Part shown: piece after piece, positions 26,118 to 33,425 of the stretch | Layout of the letters: each line of letters starts with the position of its first letter | Position numbering within the stretch: the first letter of the stretch is position 1 | Source: Dehalococcoidales bacterium | GTDB taxonomy: Bacteria; Chloroflexota; Dehalococcoidia; Dehalococcoidales; UBA2162 | Reading direction: 5' to 3' | Assembly: GCA_016932435.1 (NCBI GenBank) | Contig: JAFGCW010000082.1 | Coordinates: 1 to 64,000 of the forward strand | DNA length: 64,000 nt | Notes under the pieces: model-generated | Told to the model about the DNA's origin: nothing | The model's input: the letters and a program-made list of their open reading frames with translations, nothing else | Database searches by the model: none | Translations under genes and position numbers: made by a program

Positions 26118-26152
26118 ATAAGTGAGAGTAAAAAAACTCTCACTTATATTTT
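26118..26152 (+). terminator. Rho-independent terminator inside the pilus cluster
   Basis: ATAAGTGAGAGT (26118-26129) pairs perfectly with ACTCTCACTTAT (26136-26147) across a 6-base A loop and is followed by ATTTTT. It separates the pilB-pilC-pseudopilin transcript from pilM. Confidence 0.88.
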
Positions 26153-26161
26153 TCCGCAAGG

Positions 26162-26189
26162 TTGATTAGCTGGTAATATAGTTTATAAT
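26162..26189 (+). promoter_or_regulatory. Promoter giving a probably leaderless pilM transcript
   Basis: TTGATT (26162-26167), a 16-base spacer and a perfect TATAAT (26184-26189). The pilM ATG begins at 26197, only 8 bases after the -10, where transcription normally starts, and there is no ribosome-binding site. Confidence 0.65.
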
Positions 26190-26196
26190 ACTGTTA

Positions 26197-27144
26197 ATGA
26201 ATATATTCCAGAAAACGATTACCAGTCTTAATATCGAAGCCGATAGTGCAAGATTACTTACCGTCAAAGGCTCTACCGTCATCAAAGCAAGTGAGGTTCC
26301 TATACCCAAAGGATTCATTAAGAACACCGTCATAGTTAATCCGCAAGGTGTCGCAGATATTATTTCAGGATTGTTTAAACAGGATAAGATATCACGACAG
26401 GATTTATATGTGGCGATGAACAATTTCCGTTCTGTTTCTCGCCTGATCACACTGCCCAGACTTTCACGCGGAAAGATAGAAGAAGCGGTTATGTGGGCAG
26501 CAGAGAGAGAAATGCCTGTACCCCTTGAAACCTTGTACGTGACATGGCAGTTCATGGATAAGACGGATTCTGAGCAAAATGTCTTTTTACTTGGAGTTCC
26601 CCGCGACGCGTTCACTCAGCTTATAAAAGCCTTATGGGCAGCAGGAGTAAGTACGAAGGCGATCGATACTAAACTGATAGCCCTAAGCAGGTTACTCAGC
26701 AGTGAAAACGGTATAATTATCGATCTTGAAACTGACTCTATATCAGTTATCCTCCAGGTAGCCGGTATGCCCGTAGCAATGCAGACAGCACTTGTACCCG
26801 CGGAAAACACTGTAATTGAAGATAGAGTAAAACGAGCGGCAGATGATCTTTATCGCGTAATTGAGTATCATAATAAAACCTATCCGGAACAGCCAATGAA
26901 TAACGATACCGGCATTCATCTCACAGGAAGCCTTGTGAACGAAGAAATCATTACACTTGTCCGGCAAAGTACGAGGCGTATGGTGGAATTACCGAATATA
27001 CCCCTGACCGTACCGGATAATTTCTCTCCGCATAGATATGCCGTGAATACAGGCCTTGTATTTCGGGTGATGAAACCCCGGCAAGCAGGTTATCGCAGTA
27101 TTATTTTCCCGGATATCAGAGAAGCTGAAAGGTTTCAAATCTAG
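26197..27144 (+). CDS. pilM: PilM-like type IV pilus assembly protein
   Basis: 315 residues with the actin-like (FtsA-related) fold of PilM: an N-terminal strand with LNIEADSARLL, LPRLSRGKIEEAVMWAAEREMPVPLE typical of PilM, and a later nucleotide-binding segment IIDLETDSISVILQ. In known systems PilM sits on the cytoplasmic face and binds PilN. No pilN or pilO follows here, which is unusual. It has its own promoter after a terminator and no Shine-Dalgarno sequence. The stop codon TAG overlaps the stop codon of the opposing gene through a shared CTAG. Confidence 0.85.
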   Translation: MNIFQKTITSLNIEADSARLLTVKGSTVIKASEVPIPKGFIKNTVIVNPQGVADIISGLFKQDKISRQDLYVAMNNFRSVSRLITLPRLSRGKIEEAVMWAAEREMPVPLETLYVTWQFMDKTDSEQNVFLLGVPRDAFTQLIKALWAAGVSTKAIDTKLIALSRLLSSENGIIIDLETDSISVILQVAGMPVAMQTALVPAENTVIEDRVKRAADDLYRVIEYHNKTYPEQPMNNDTGIHLTGSLVNEEIITLVRQSTRRMVELPNIPLTVPDNFSPHRYAVNTGLVFRVMKPRQAGYRSIIFPDIREAERFQI

Positions 27145-28574
27145 TCACTTGTTTTTAATCCGCTCATTGCGGTGCGAGCCGACCGAACTCCACACATTCC
27201 GTGAACACCAGGCCCCGGGCTTGTAACGGCTGAACAGAGAAACACATTTTCAAGTGGTGTTTTACAGGATAACTCAGGGAAAAGCAGTCTTCTCAAACTC
27301 TGCCTGCCAGCGGTAACGTCACCACCGACGCAATTCGGGTTATCTCTTTCAATATCTTCCGGAGACATGATATTCCGGGCTGTAATTATTTCCCTGAAAC
27401 CGGGAGCAAATCGTTCTATCTGTCCTTCAATCTTTTCGATCATACTTATCCTTGATCCGTTGGGTACGTGGCAATACGCCCATGCTATGTGACCTCCTTG
27501 TGACGTACGGGTGGGATCGATAATGCTGGGTTGTACCAGAAAAACGAAAGGTCTCTCCGGAATCTTACCTTGTTTTACTTCATGTTCAGCGGACGCTATT
27601 TCTTCAAGACTTCCGCCGATGTGTACTGTAGACGATCTCCTGCATTCATGAGCCGTCCATGGGATAGCTTCACTCAATATCCAATCGATTTTAAAGATGC
27701 CCGGACCATAACGATACTCATTGAGTGTTTTCATATATGAGTTCGGCATGTGTTTTCCTGCAATTCTGATAATCTGTTCAGGAATCAGGTCCATCATGAG
27801 GAAATCATAAGGCTGAATTTCTTCCAGTGACTTTATATGCCTGTTTGTAATTATTTTGCCACCAAGTTCGTAGAGGTATTTTGATAACGAATCCGGGATT
27901 GCTTGTGATCCGCCCCGTGGTAAAGGCCAACCGGCGATATGGGCGGCTATGGCAAGTACCAGACCCGGAGCCATACTCCCGGCACTATCGAGGTCCATTA
28001 CGGAATGTACCCCCAGTCCTGCTACAAATCCTTTCGCGCGATCTCCTCGAAACCATTTTTCAGCCAGACCTCGTACTGATCGGATAGCTCTTGTACCGAA
28101 ATTCATCATCATTACAGGATGGTGAGGCTTTATATGAGGTAGATTTAAGACCTGGTCTACTAAATCCTGGCCGTTTTCAACGAGTGACCCCATTAATCGG
28201 ATGTAGGATTTGCTATCTTCCGATCCAAGTGTTGCTGAAGTATCCGATACCGACCTGTATAAAGCTGCGGCAGTACCATCATCGAAAGGGTGCGCCACAG
28301 CTATCTCCGGTACTAGCCATATGAGTCCGTACTGTTCCAGGGGCAGGTTACGGAAAAACGGAGATATCTGCGCAAGCGGGTGAACTGCCGCACCAATATC
28401 ATTGATGAAGCCGGGGCGGATCAATTCTGCCGAACGGCAAGCCCCGCCTATCGCGGGGTTCTGTTCATAAACTGTCACCTGAAAGCCGGCTGCAGCCATT
28501 TCTACAGCCGCAGAGAGTCCATTTGGTCCCGAACCTATTACAGCAGCAGTATGGTTAGTGTGACTGGACATCAA
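27141..28574 (-). CDS. Phytoene-dehydrogenase-like FAD oxidoreductase (COG1233 type)
   Basis: 477 residues. The N-terminal FAD-binding motif GSGPNGLSAAVEMAAAG and the acidic strand end VYEQNPAIGGACRS are clear; the C-terminus has the second dinucleotide-site motif PGPGVHGMCGVRSARTA. This family includes carotenoid desaturases/isomerases, retinol saturases and many uncharacterised oxidoreductases, so the substrate is open. It is the last gene of the minus-strand run, 6 bp after the STAS-fusion gene and in the same run as a STAY-GREEN homologue. A role on an isoprenoid or pigment-like lipid is a hypothesis. Confidence 0.87.
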   Translation of the reverse strand: MMSSHTNHTAAVIGSGPNGLSAAVEMAAAGFQVTVYEQNPAIGGACRSAELIRPGFINDIGAAVHPLAQISPFFRNLPLEQYGLIWLVPEIAVAHPFDDGTAAALYRSVSDTSATLGSEDSKSYIRLMGSLVENGQDLVDQVLNLPHIKPHHPVMMMNFGTRAIRSVRGLAEKWFRGDRAKGFVAGLGVHSVMDLDSAGSMAPGLVLAIAAHIAGWPLPRGGSQAIPDSLSKYLYELGGKIITNRHIKSLEEIQPYDFLMMDLIPEQIIRIAGKHMPNSYMKTLNEYRYGPGIFKIDWILSEAIPWTAHECRRSSTVHIGGSLEEIASAEHEVKQGKIPERPFVFLVQPSIIDPTRTSQGGHIAWAYCHVPNGSRISMIEKIEGQIERFAPGFREIITARNIMSPEDIERDNPNCVGGDVTAGRQSLRRLLFPELSCKTPLENVFLCSAVTSPGPGVHGMCGVRSARTAMSGLKTSD

Positions 28575-28580
28575 CGGCAG

Positions 28581-29660
28581 TTATTCTTTCTTCGGTTTTT
28601 TTCGTGTTAAATAGACAATATTATAAGGTAATGATCGTATTTGGGCGTTATACCAGAGATTGTTAGCATTCATCCAATTCAAACTTGAATCGATTTTGCG
28701 TTTTTCCATATTCACAGTATCCTCGACTGCCAAATAATGTGCGAGAGAAGATAATACATGCGTCCAAATACCTTCCTGAAGTTTCGAACCAGCAATCGTA
28801 AAAGCAAGCTCAAAAAACGGATCGGAAGCTCTGGCAACACCGCGTATCATGACTTTCATTGATTTTTTATTCTGTTTAGCGCTGAAGGTCACCCAGCCTG
28901 CTTCAGGATGTCCCTGCGGCGTCATTAGTGAGAAGCTGGTATCATCAACGTATAATACCAGAACACCGGTAAAGACAAAACCTCCGGGTGTTTTTGAGTC
29001 GATTAATACCACTTCACCGGGAGCTATTCCTTTTTTCGAAGGATAAAACAGGTTGATCGATGGCTGGAATTCAGAGAAATGCTGTTTCGTCGTAGTGATG
29101 ACTTCTTCAGGTTTAAACGTAGGCGATTCGATGTTGAGCAGGTATCGTTTTTCCCATAACTGCCCAAATCCCTGAAGGGGACCTATTACCTTCCGGTTGT
29201 TCACATTTTTATTCATGGCTCCTTCAGGTCTTTCTGTAACTTTCAACCGCGTGATATTCTTCGCCCAACCGAGTATATCCTGCTTTCCTTTCTTTCCCGA
29301 CTTAACGACAAGCTTCCTGAAATCACTGTCCGAAAGGATTTCATGGTAATTACTATCACCAGTGAGTGACACAAGACCGGAATCCAGTCCAGTCAACACG
29401 AAAATCTCCCTGTACTCACTGCTGAGTCCATATTCGAAAAGGTTAATTTTTTCTCGCCTGGCATAGGTCGATAGTTTCACCAGAGCCATTACGGCATCGC
29501 TGTTCATATGGTCCATCATCTGGAAATCCAGGATGAGGTTTTTTAATCCTTTTCTCCTGGCAAGTGAGGGAATTGTTTCGATACCTTCTTCCAAATCGAT
29601 AGTCAGGCGCCCCTTTAAAACGGAAAGACCTGTTAACTGGTTGAGGTTCATGATTTCCAT
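28581..29660 (-). CDS. STAS-domain protein with a C-terminal DUF1990-like/SRPBCC-like domain
   Basis: 359 residues. The first 110 look like a STAS/anti-sigma-antagonist domain: LSVLKGRLTIDLEEGIE, LILDFQMMDHMNSDAVMALVKL and a following helix; the usual phosphorylated Ser position reads NSD here. The second half (about 165-340) has the pattern SLMTPQGHPEAGWVTFSAKQ, which resembles DUF1990 domains (GHPExG near the core), a helix-grip fold that could hold a lipid-like ligand. AAGGAGG precedes the ATG. It lies between msrB and the FAD oxidoreductase. Such a fusion is unfamiliar to me. Confidence 0.65.
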   Translation of the reverse strand: MEIMNLNQLTGLSVLKGRLTIDLEEGIETIPSLARRKGLKNLILDFQMMDHMNSDAVMALVKLSTYARREKINLFEYGLSSEYREIFVLTGLDSGLVSLTGDSNYHEILSDSDFRKLVVKSGKKGKQDILGWAKNITRLKVTERPEGAMNKNVNNRKVIGPLQGFGQLWEKRYLLNIESPTFKPEEVITTTKQHFSEFQPSINLFYPSKKGIAPGEVVLIDSKTPGGFVFTGVLVLYVDDTSFSLMTPQGHPEAGWVTFSAKQNKKSMKVMIRGVARASDPFFELAFTIAGSKLQEGIWTHVLSSLAHYLAVEDTVNMEKRKIDSSLNWMNANNLWYNAQIRSLPYNIVYLTRKKPKKE

Positions 29661-29742
29661 TTCGACACCTCCTTATCCGGAATTATTTTCACAATCAAAA
29701 GTATAATAGAATCTACTGCCCGGAAGTATAGAACATTTCTTT

Positions 29743-30183
29743 TTATAAATTATCGAGCGAAGTAAATTCAAGTGCTATTCCGTTCATACAGTAACGTTTA
29801 CCGGCAGGAGGTGGTCCGTCATCGAACACATGGCCGAGATGTGAACCGCACCTTGCGCACAACACCTCAGTTCTAATCATTCCAAGACTCCGATCTTCCC
29901 GTTCCTCGATATTGAGATACGATACCGGTTCGGTATAGCTGGGCCAGCCTGTTCCCGAATCATATTTCACAGTGCTTCTAAAAAGGTCGGTACCGCACCG
30001 AATGCATCTATATATTCCCTCAGCATGCGTATTTTCGAACAGGCAGGTGCCGGGAGTCTCAGTTCCTTTTCGCGTGGTAATTTGATATCGTTCTTCGGTG
30101 AGAATATGCCGCCACTGCTCATCGGTTTTCACTATTTTCTCGACCTCGATCTCTTTATCCTGTTTTACATTATAAATCAGCAT
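29743..30183 (-). CDS. msrB: Peptide-methionine (R)-S-oxide reductase MsrB
   Basis: 146 residues. It reduces methionine-R-sulfoxide in proteins. Visible are two zinc-binding CxxC pairs (CIRC and CARC), FDDGPPPAGKRYCMNG with the catalytic Cys, and SGTGWPS. The start at 30183 has AAGGAAAA upstream and leaves the standard domain intact; an ATG 12 codons earlier lacks a ribosome site. It shares a transcript direction with the Sec-containing ArsC/Spx-like gene two genes upstream, which suggests a redox theme. Confidence 0.95.
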   Translation of the reverse strand: MLIYNVKQDKEIEVEKIVKTDEQWRHILTEERYQITTRKGTETPGTCLFENTHAEGIYRCIRCGTDLFRSTVKYDSGTGWPSYTEPVSYLNIEEREDRSLGMIRTEVLCARCGSHLGHVFDDGPPPAGKRYCMNGIALEFTSLDNL

Positions 30184-30236
30184 GTGATTTTCCTTAATAA
30201 AGTTACCTAACCTGGTCAATCAGGCAACTATACTTA

Positions 30237-30695
30237 CTAACTATAGTCCGATATTATACCCCAGTTTTCACTCTTACTGTAAAGACTTTTGCTGGAACTG
30301 AAATGAACGATTACAGGTATACTATCCATTCTAGAATTTTCAAACAACACCGAGTCACCATATCTTATCGCTTCAAACACCAGCGGTAATTCTTTCCGGA
30401 ATATATCATATCGAAATTTTGCGGTTCCCAATGTAAATCCCCCGCTGACATGACAATATACATCCAGCGTGTATCCCATCTCTGTATCCGATACCTCGGC
30501 AAGTACCTCATCCCTCATTAACCTTGTATAGAGACCGGAACACTGCTTCATATTATAGTCAGAACCTATGGTCAGGTAGAGATCTCCGGTGAAGTCCGAG
30601 TGAGTGAGTGTATATCGCCTAGGCAACATCAAGCTGTCCGGTAAAGTCCCCGGAGAATACGTAGTATGTAGTTTTTCAGGATTGAGCCGTTTCAC
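30237..30695 (-). CDS. Bacterial STAY-GREEN (SGR) family protein, putative Mg-dechelatase
   Basis: 152 residues from a GTG start. It matches the STAY-GREEN domain over nearly its whole length: LPRRYTLTHSDFTGDLYLTIG near the start, YTRLMRDEVLAEV, then DVYCHVSGGFTLGTAKFRYDIF and KELPLVFEAIRYGD, with the last His in VIVHFSS. In plants SGR removes Mg from chlorophyll a; homologues in Anaerolineae-type bacteria have been reported with this activity. A non-phototroph would need another substrate. The GTG at 30695 lies 5 bases after the stop of the selenoprotein gene, so translation is probably coupled; a longer ATG start would overlap that gene. msrB follows 53 bp later. Confidence 0.87.
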   Translation of the reverse strand: MKRLNPEKLHTTYSPGTLPDSLMLPRRYTLTHSDFTGDLYLTIGSDYNMKQCSGLYTRLMRDEVLAEVSDTEMGYTLDVYCHVSGGFTLGTAKFRYDIFRKELPLVFEAIRYGDSVLFENSRMDSIPVIVHFSSSKSLYSKSENWGIISDYS

Positions 30696-30699
30696 CTGT

Positions 30700-31047
30700 T
30701 TACAATACGCCCTCCAAGACCGATTTATCCGCGCTGAAATAGACATCGTTGCCAATGCGGACTACCGGTCTGCGGACAAGTCTCGGTTCCTTTAGCATCA
30801 GGTCTATGAGTTCGTTATCATCCAACCTGTCACGGTCGAGACCAAGTTTCTTAAAACTCGGGCTGCGGAAGTTGAACATTTCAGATGCGGATTTGCCCTG
30901 GAGAAGATCCATGATCTCATCCCTGGTGAAGAGCTCCTTAAAGAAATCACGCTCGTTGAAATCTACCTGTTTCTTCGAAAGATACTCTTTCGCTTTCCGG
31001 CAGGTGGCTCATTTAACCCAGCAATAGAAGTCAATCTTTTCAGCCAT
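30700..31047 (-). CDS. ArsC/Spx-family redox selenoprotein (in-frame TGA read as selenocysteine)
   Basis: Reading from ATG 31047, which has GGGGAGG 8 bases upstream, gives 115 residues if the TGA at 31011-31009 (codon 13) is read through. The result is a complete ArsC/Spx-like protein: FYCWVK-U-ATCRKAKEYL at the start, then SPSFKKLGL and LVRRPVVRIGNDVYF, the typical C-terminal RP segment. The TGA sits exactly where the family has the first Cys of its CxxC site, giving U-A-T-C. A SECIS-like hairpin lies just downstream. The standard reading would leave only a 70-residue fragment starting at an internal ATG. Arsenate reductase, Spx-like and general thiol-redox roles are all possible. Confidence refers to the selenoprotein reading. 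Confidence 0.82.
30963..31008 (-). promoter_or_regulatory. Bacterial SECIS-like element after the TGA codon
   Basis: On the minus strand directly after TGA, a lower stem ACCTG / CAGGT encloses a strong upper stem CGAAAGA-GTA-TCTTTCG (30992-30976). The apical loop with its GU is about 24 bases from the TGA, within the 16-37 base range known for bacterial SECIS elements. The coding sequence runs through it. Confidence 0.65.
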
Positions 31048-31067
31048 TTTGTATACCTCCCCATGCT

Positions 31068-31601
31068 TTATTCAAGCAAAGCAGACCAGATAATCCCGTC
31101 AAGAACCATGGTATGAAATGCGAAGTAACCACTCCCGGCGACCGCCAGCCAGTACGGTACCGCCGGAGTCCTGGTCTGAAGTGTCAATAATGCCCATACC
31201 AGAGCGATAGATGCCAGTCCGACAACTACCAGGACAGTCCTGACTATGAATTTTAATCCCGGTCCCGTATTTCCCACGTAGAGATTCGTCAGGGGCATCC
31301 ACAAGGCCGACGGGATAAGAATGAGTAGAAAAATCACGTAAAACAGCCAGAAACCGAAGCGATTGGCAATAGTCACTTCATCCGGGGTTAACTTGAAGAA
31401 AATGAAGTAGAGGAAAGCGAAATAACCGATAGCTGACAGCACCATGGATACCGTATATACCGGCCTGATACCAACCGGAACACCACCCCATAGAAGATTA
31501 GCTCCACCCGACTGAGCATTGATCCCAAAGATGTAGCTGCCGATAACCGCGATTCCTCCGACGATGTTGATAACCAGCAAAATCACCTGTTGCGCAACCA
31601 T
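31068..31601 (-). CDS. Unassigned membrane protein with about five helices
   Basis: 177 residues, strongly hydrophobic, with helices at about 5-25, 45-70, 80-105, 115-138 and 145-172. I do not recognise the family; the only polar features are short loops such as NLYVGNTGPG. GAGGAGGTGGAGA precedes the ATG. It lies between the 5-alpha-reductase-like gene (44 bp) and the selenoprotein gene (20 bp), so it is probably part of the same operon and may be a membrane partner in lipid chemistry. Confidence 0.78.
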   Translation of the reverse strand: MVAQQVILLVINIVGGIAVIGSYIFGINAQSGGANLLWGGVPVGIRPVYTVSMVLSAIGYFAFLYFIFFKLTPDEVTIANRFGFWLFYVIFLLILIPSALWMPLTNLYVGNTGPGLKFIVRTVLVVVGLASIALVWALLTLQTRTPAVPYWLAVAGSGYFAFHTMVLDGIIWSALLE

Positions 31602-31645
31602 TCTCCACCTCCTCGTATTCTAATTCAGTCTAGTAGTTCATTTTA

Positions 31646-32404
31646 TCACCAGAGCCAGGGAAGAAGTATGTGACGTTTGTCAGGATAGTTATCGAATGTT
31701 TCTTTATACCATTGATGATGAGATCTTGCCCGGGGAACAAGATTTGCGATACTCCACAGAGTGAAAGCCGCGGCTACTGGCGACCATGTAGCGACTGTCC
31801 AGCCAAGCCAAATGAGTATCTCACCGAGATAATTAGGACACGAGATCCAGCGGTACAAGCCGTTTTTCGGAATGTCATATTCAAGGTTGGCATGCTGTCT
31901 TATGCGGTAAAGGATATAGTCGGACTGCCGGTTGATTATAAAACCGAAAATGAATAAGCCAACTCCGAAAAGGAACCTGATATCCGAAAGCCAGCTTATA
32001 GAATATTTCCCGATATTCGTCGATATATAATACGCATTCAAATAAGCATTGAGAGTATTGAACACTATTCCGGCGACCAGAACGGTAAGAGGTAAGGGTT
32101 TTGATGAAAGGCGGAGTGTAAGCGGATAAATAAATGCCCTGTCGAGATAATGAATCTGCCACATAATGAGAAACACAAAGGGAACAGCTGCCATCGGTTT
32201 TACATTGGAAAAGAAGAAAATAGCGAAAATAAGCGGCGCGGGAGATTCCATCAATATCCAACCGAGTTTAGCGTTGACCGCCGGACCGAAGTTATTCCTG
32301 AAATGACGCCCATAGGGAGCGGCAATAAAGAGGAGAACGATAAAGATGATTACCGCGATCAGTATCCAGCCGAACACAACAAATCTGAAGGTGGTTTCAT
32401 CCAT
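31646..32404 (-). CDS. Steroid 5-alpha-reductase-like membrane enzyme (PF02544 type)
   Basis: 252 residues and about six or seven membrane helices. The match to 3-oxo-5-alpha-steroid 4-dehydrogenases is strong and spans the domain: APYGRHF and GWILMESPAPL near the start, IHYLDRAFIYPL, then the NADPH-site segment IPKNGLYRWISCPNYLGEILIWLGW and the C-terminal NLVPRARSHHQWY. Known members reduce the delta-4 double bond of steroids or the polyprenol/enoyl chain of lipids. Bacterial substrates are largely unknown. GGAGA directly precedes the ATG. The upstream neighbour is a 3beta-HSD-like SDR, 4 bp away, the same enzyme pairing used in steroid reduction. Confidence 0.9.
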   Translation of the reverse strand: MDETTFRFVVFGWILIAVIIFIVLLFIAAPYGRHFRNNFGPAVNAKLGWILMESPAPLIFAIFFFSNVKPMAAVPFVFLIMWQIHYLDRAFIYPLTLRLSSKPLPLTVLVAGIVFNTLNAYLNAYYISTNIGKYSISWLSDIRFLFGVGLFIFGFIINRQSDYILYRIRQHANLEYDIPKNGLYRWISCPNYLGEILIWLGWTVATWSPVAAAFTLWSIANLVPRARSHHQWYKETFDNYPDKRHILLPWLW

Positions 32405-32408
32405 TCTC

Positions 32409-33404
32409 CTATACTCCTCCGGTGTTTTCCAGATATCCCTTCACACGGAACCAGTCAAGAGTATCGGTGATCGTTTCCTTAAGTGGACGTGGTTTATAAC
32501 CTAACTTCTCTCTCGCTTTTTCATGACTCAAGTGACGATTACTATTTAGTTCATCCATCGATATGGGTGTAAAAAGCTGTCTTTTCCCCCGTATACGGTC
32601 GAACGTAGAAACAACCGGTGCGAATAACCTGGCAATACTATACGGCAGGACAATCCCGAGTGGCTCTTGATTCATGTATTCTGTAATATAATCAGCAATA
32701 GTCCGGAGAGCGGCCTGATGTCCGCTGAGTATGAATTTTTCTCCCGGATTTGCTTTCTCGGCAGCAGCTATCATACCTTCGGACATATCCCTGGCATCTA
32801 CCCAGTTTAAGCCGGCATCAACAAGTATTCTCAGTTTCCCACGCGCTATATGGAGTATTGTACTGCCGAAATGTGACATCTGAAAATCGTAAGGACCGAT
32901 TATTCCTGCAGGTGTAATAATGACCGCATCAAGACCATTCTGGAGAGCTTCCCGGACTAACCGTTCTCCTTCTGCTTTCGAATAATTATATGGCGGATAA
33001 TTCTTTGAATTTATCAATGGTCGTGTCTCGTCAAGCACTTCATCGAGAGGTTCCTGTATATGAGCGTGAAATGAGCTGACATGCACCAGCCGTTTCACAC
33101 CGGCTGCCAGGCATGAGTCTATTACATTCCTTACACCGCCGATATTCATTTCTTCGACCTGTTTTCTGTCCTGCTTTATTACCGATATACGAGCCGCCAG
33201 GTGAAATACGATATCTACTCCGTCAAAAGCGTTTTCTAAAGAAGTAGCATCGAGAATGTCCCCATGAATCCGTTCGATTTCCAGACCTTCAAGTGCCCTT
33301 GTATCATGGTGAACGAGAGCTGTCACATCCCATTTACGTGACAGCAACGCCCTTATTAAATTCGCTCCGAGATGGCCTGAAGCACCGGTAACTATCGCTT
33401 TCAT
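32409..33404 (-). CDS. Extended SDR, 3beta-hydroxysteroid dehydrogenase / dihydroflavonol reductase-like
   Basis: 331 residues. The NAD(P) motif is GASGHLGANL, an intermediate DVVFHLAA-type segment reads DIVFHLAARISV, and the catalytic pair is YNYSK near residue 143 with a Ser upstream (HVSSFHA). The architecture is that of 3beta-HSD and dihydroflavonol-4-reductase enzymes that oxidise or reduce ring alcohols and ketones. The start is ATG 33404; a TTG 9 bases upstream is an alternative, and neither has a good ribosome site. Only 4 bp separate it from the 5-alpha-reductase-like gene, so joint action on one cyclic or isoprenoid substrate is likely. Confidence 0.88.
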   Translation of the reverse strand: MKAIVTGASGHLGANLIRALLSRKWDVTALVHHDTRALEGLEIERIHGDILDATSLENAFDGVDIVFHLAARISVIKQDRKQVEEMNIGGVRNVIDSCLAAGVKRLVHVSSFHAHIQEPLDEVLDETRPLINSKNYPPYNYSKAEGERLVREALQNGLDAVIITPAGIIGPYDFQMSHFGSTILHIARGKLRILVDAGLNWVDARDMSEGMIAAAEKANPGEKFILSGHQAALRTIADYITEYMNQEPLGIVLPYSIARLFAPVVSTFDRIRGKRQLFTPISMDELNSNRHLSHEKAREKLGYKPRPLKETITDTLDWFRVKGYLENTGGV

Positions 33405-33425
33405 AACACTCAATATAACAGGATT

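Noticed and set aside
30237..30755. A longer SGR gene starting at ATG 30755
   Set aside because: It would overlap the selenoprotein gene by 56 bases and add residues not found in the family; the GTG at 30695 is better placed.
30700..30912. A 70-residue gene starting at an internal ATG
   Set aside because: It lacks the N-terminal thioredoxin-like half, and its start has no ribosome site. It is the post-TGA part of the selenoprotein.
30700..31047. Reading the ArsC/Spx-like gene as a pseudogene broken by a nonsense codon
   Set aside because: The stop lies exactly on the catalytic Cys position, the frame is otherwise intact with a good ribosome site, and a SECIS-like hairpin follows. A pseudogene remains possible if the genome lacks Sec machinery.
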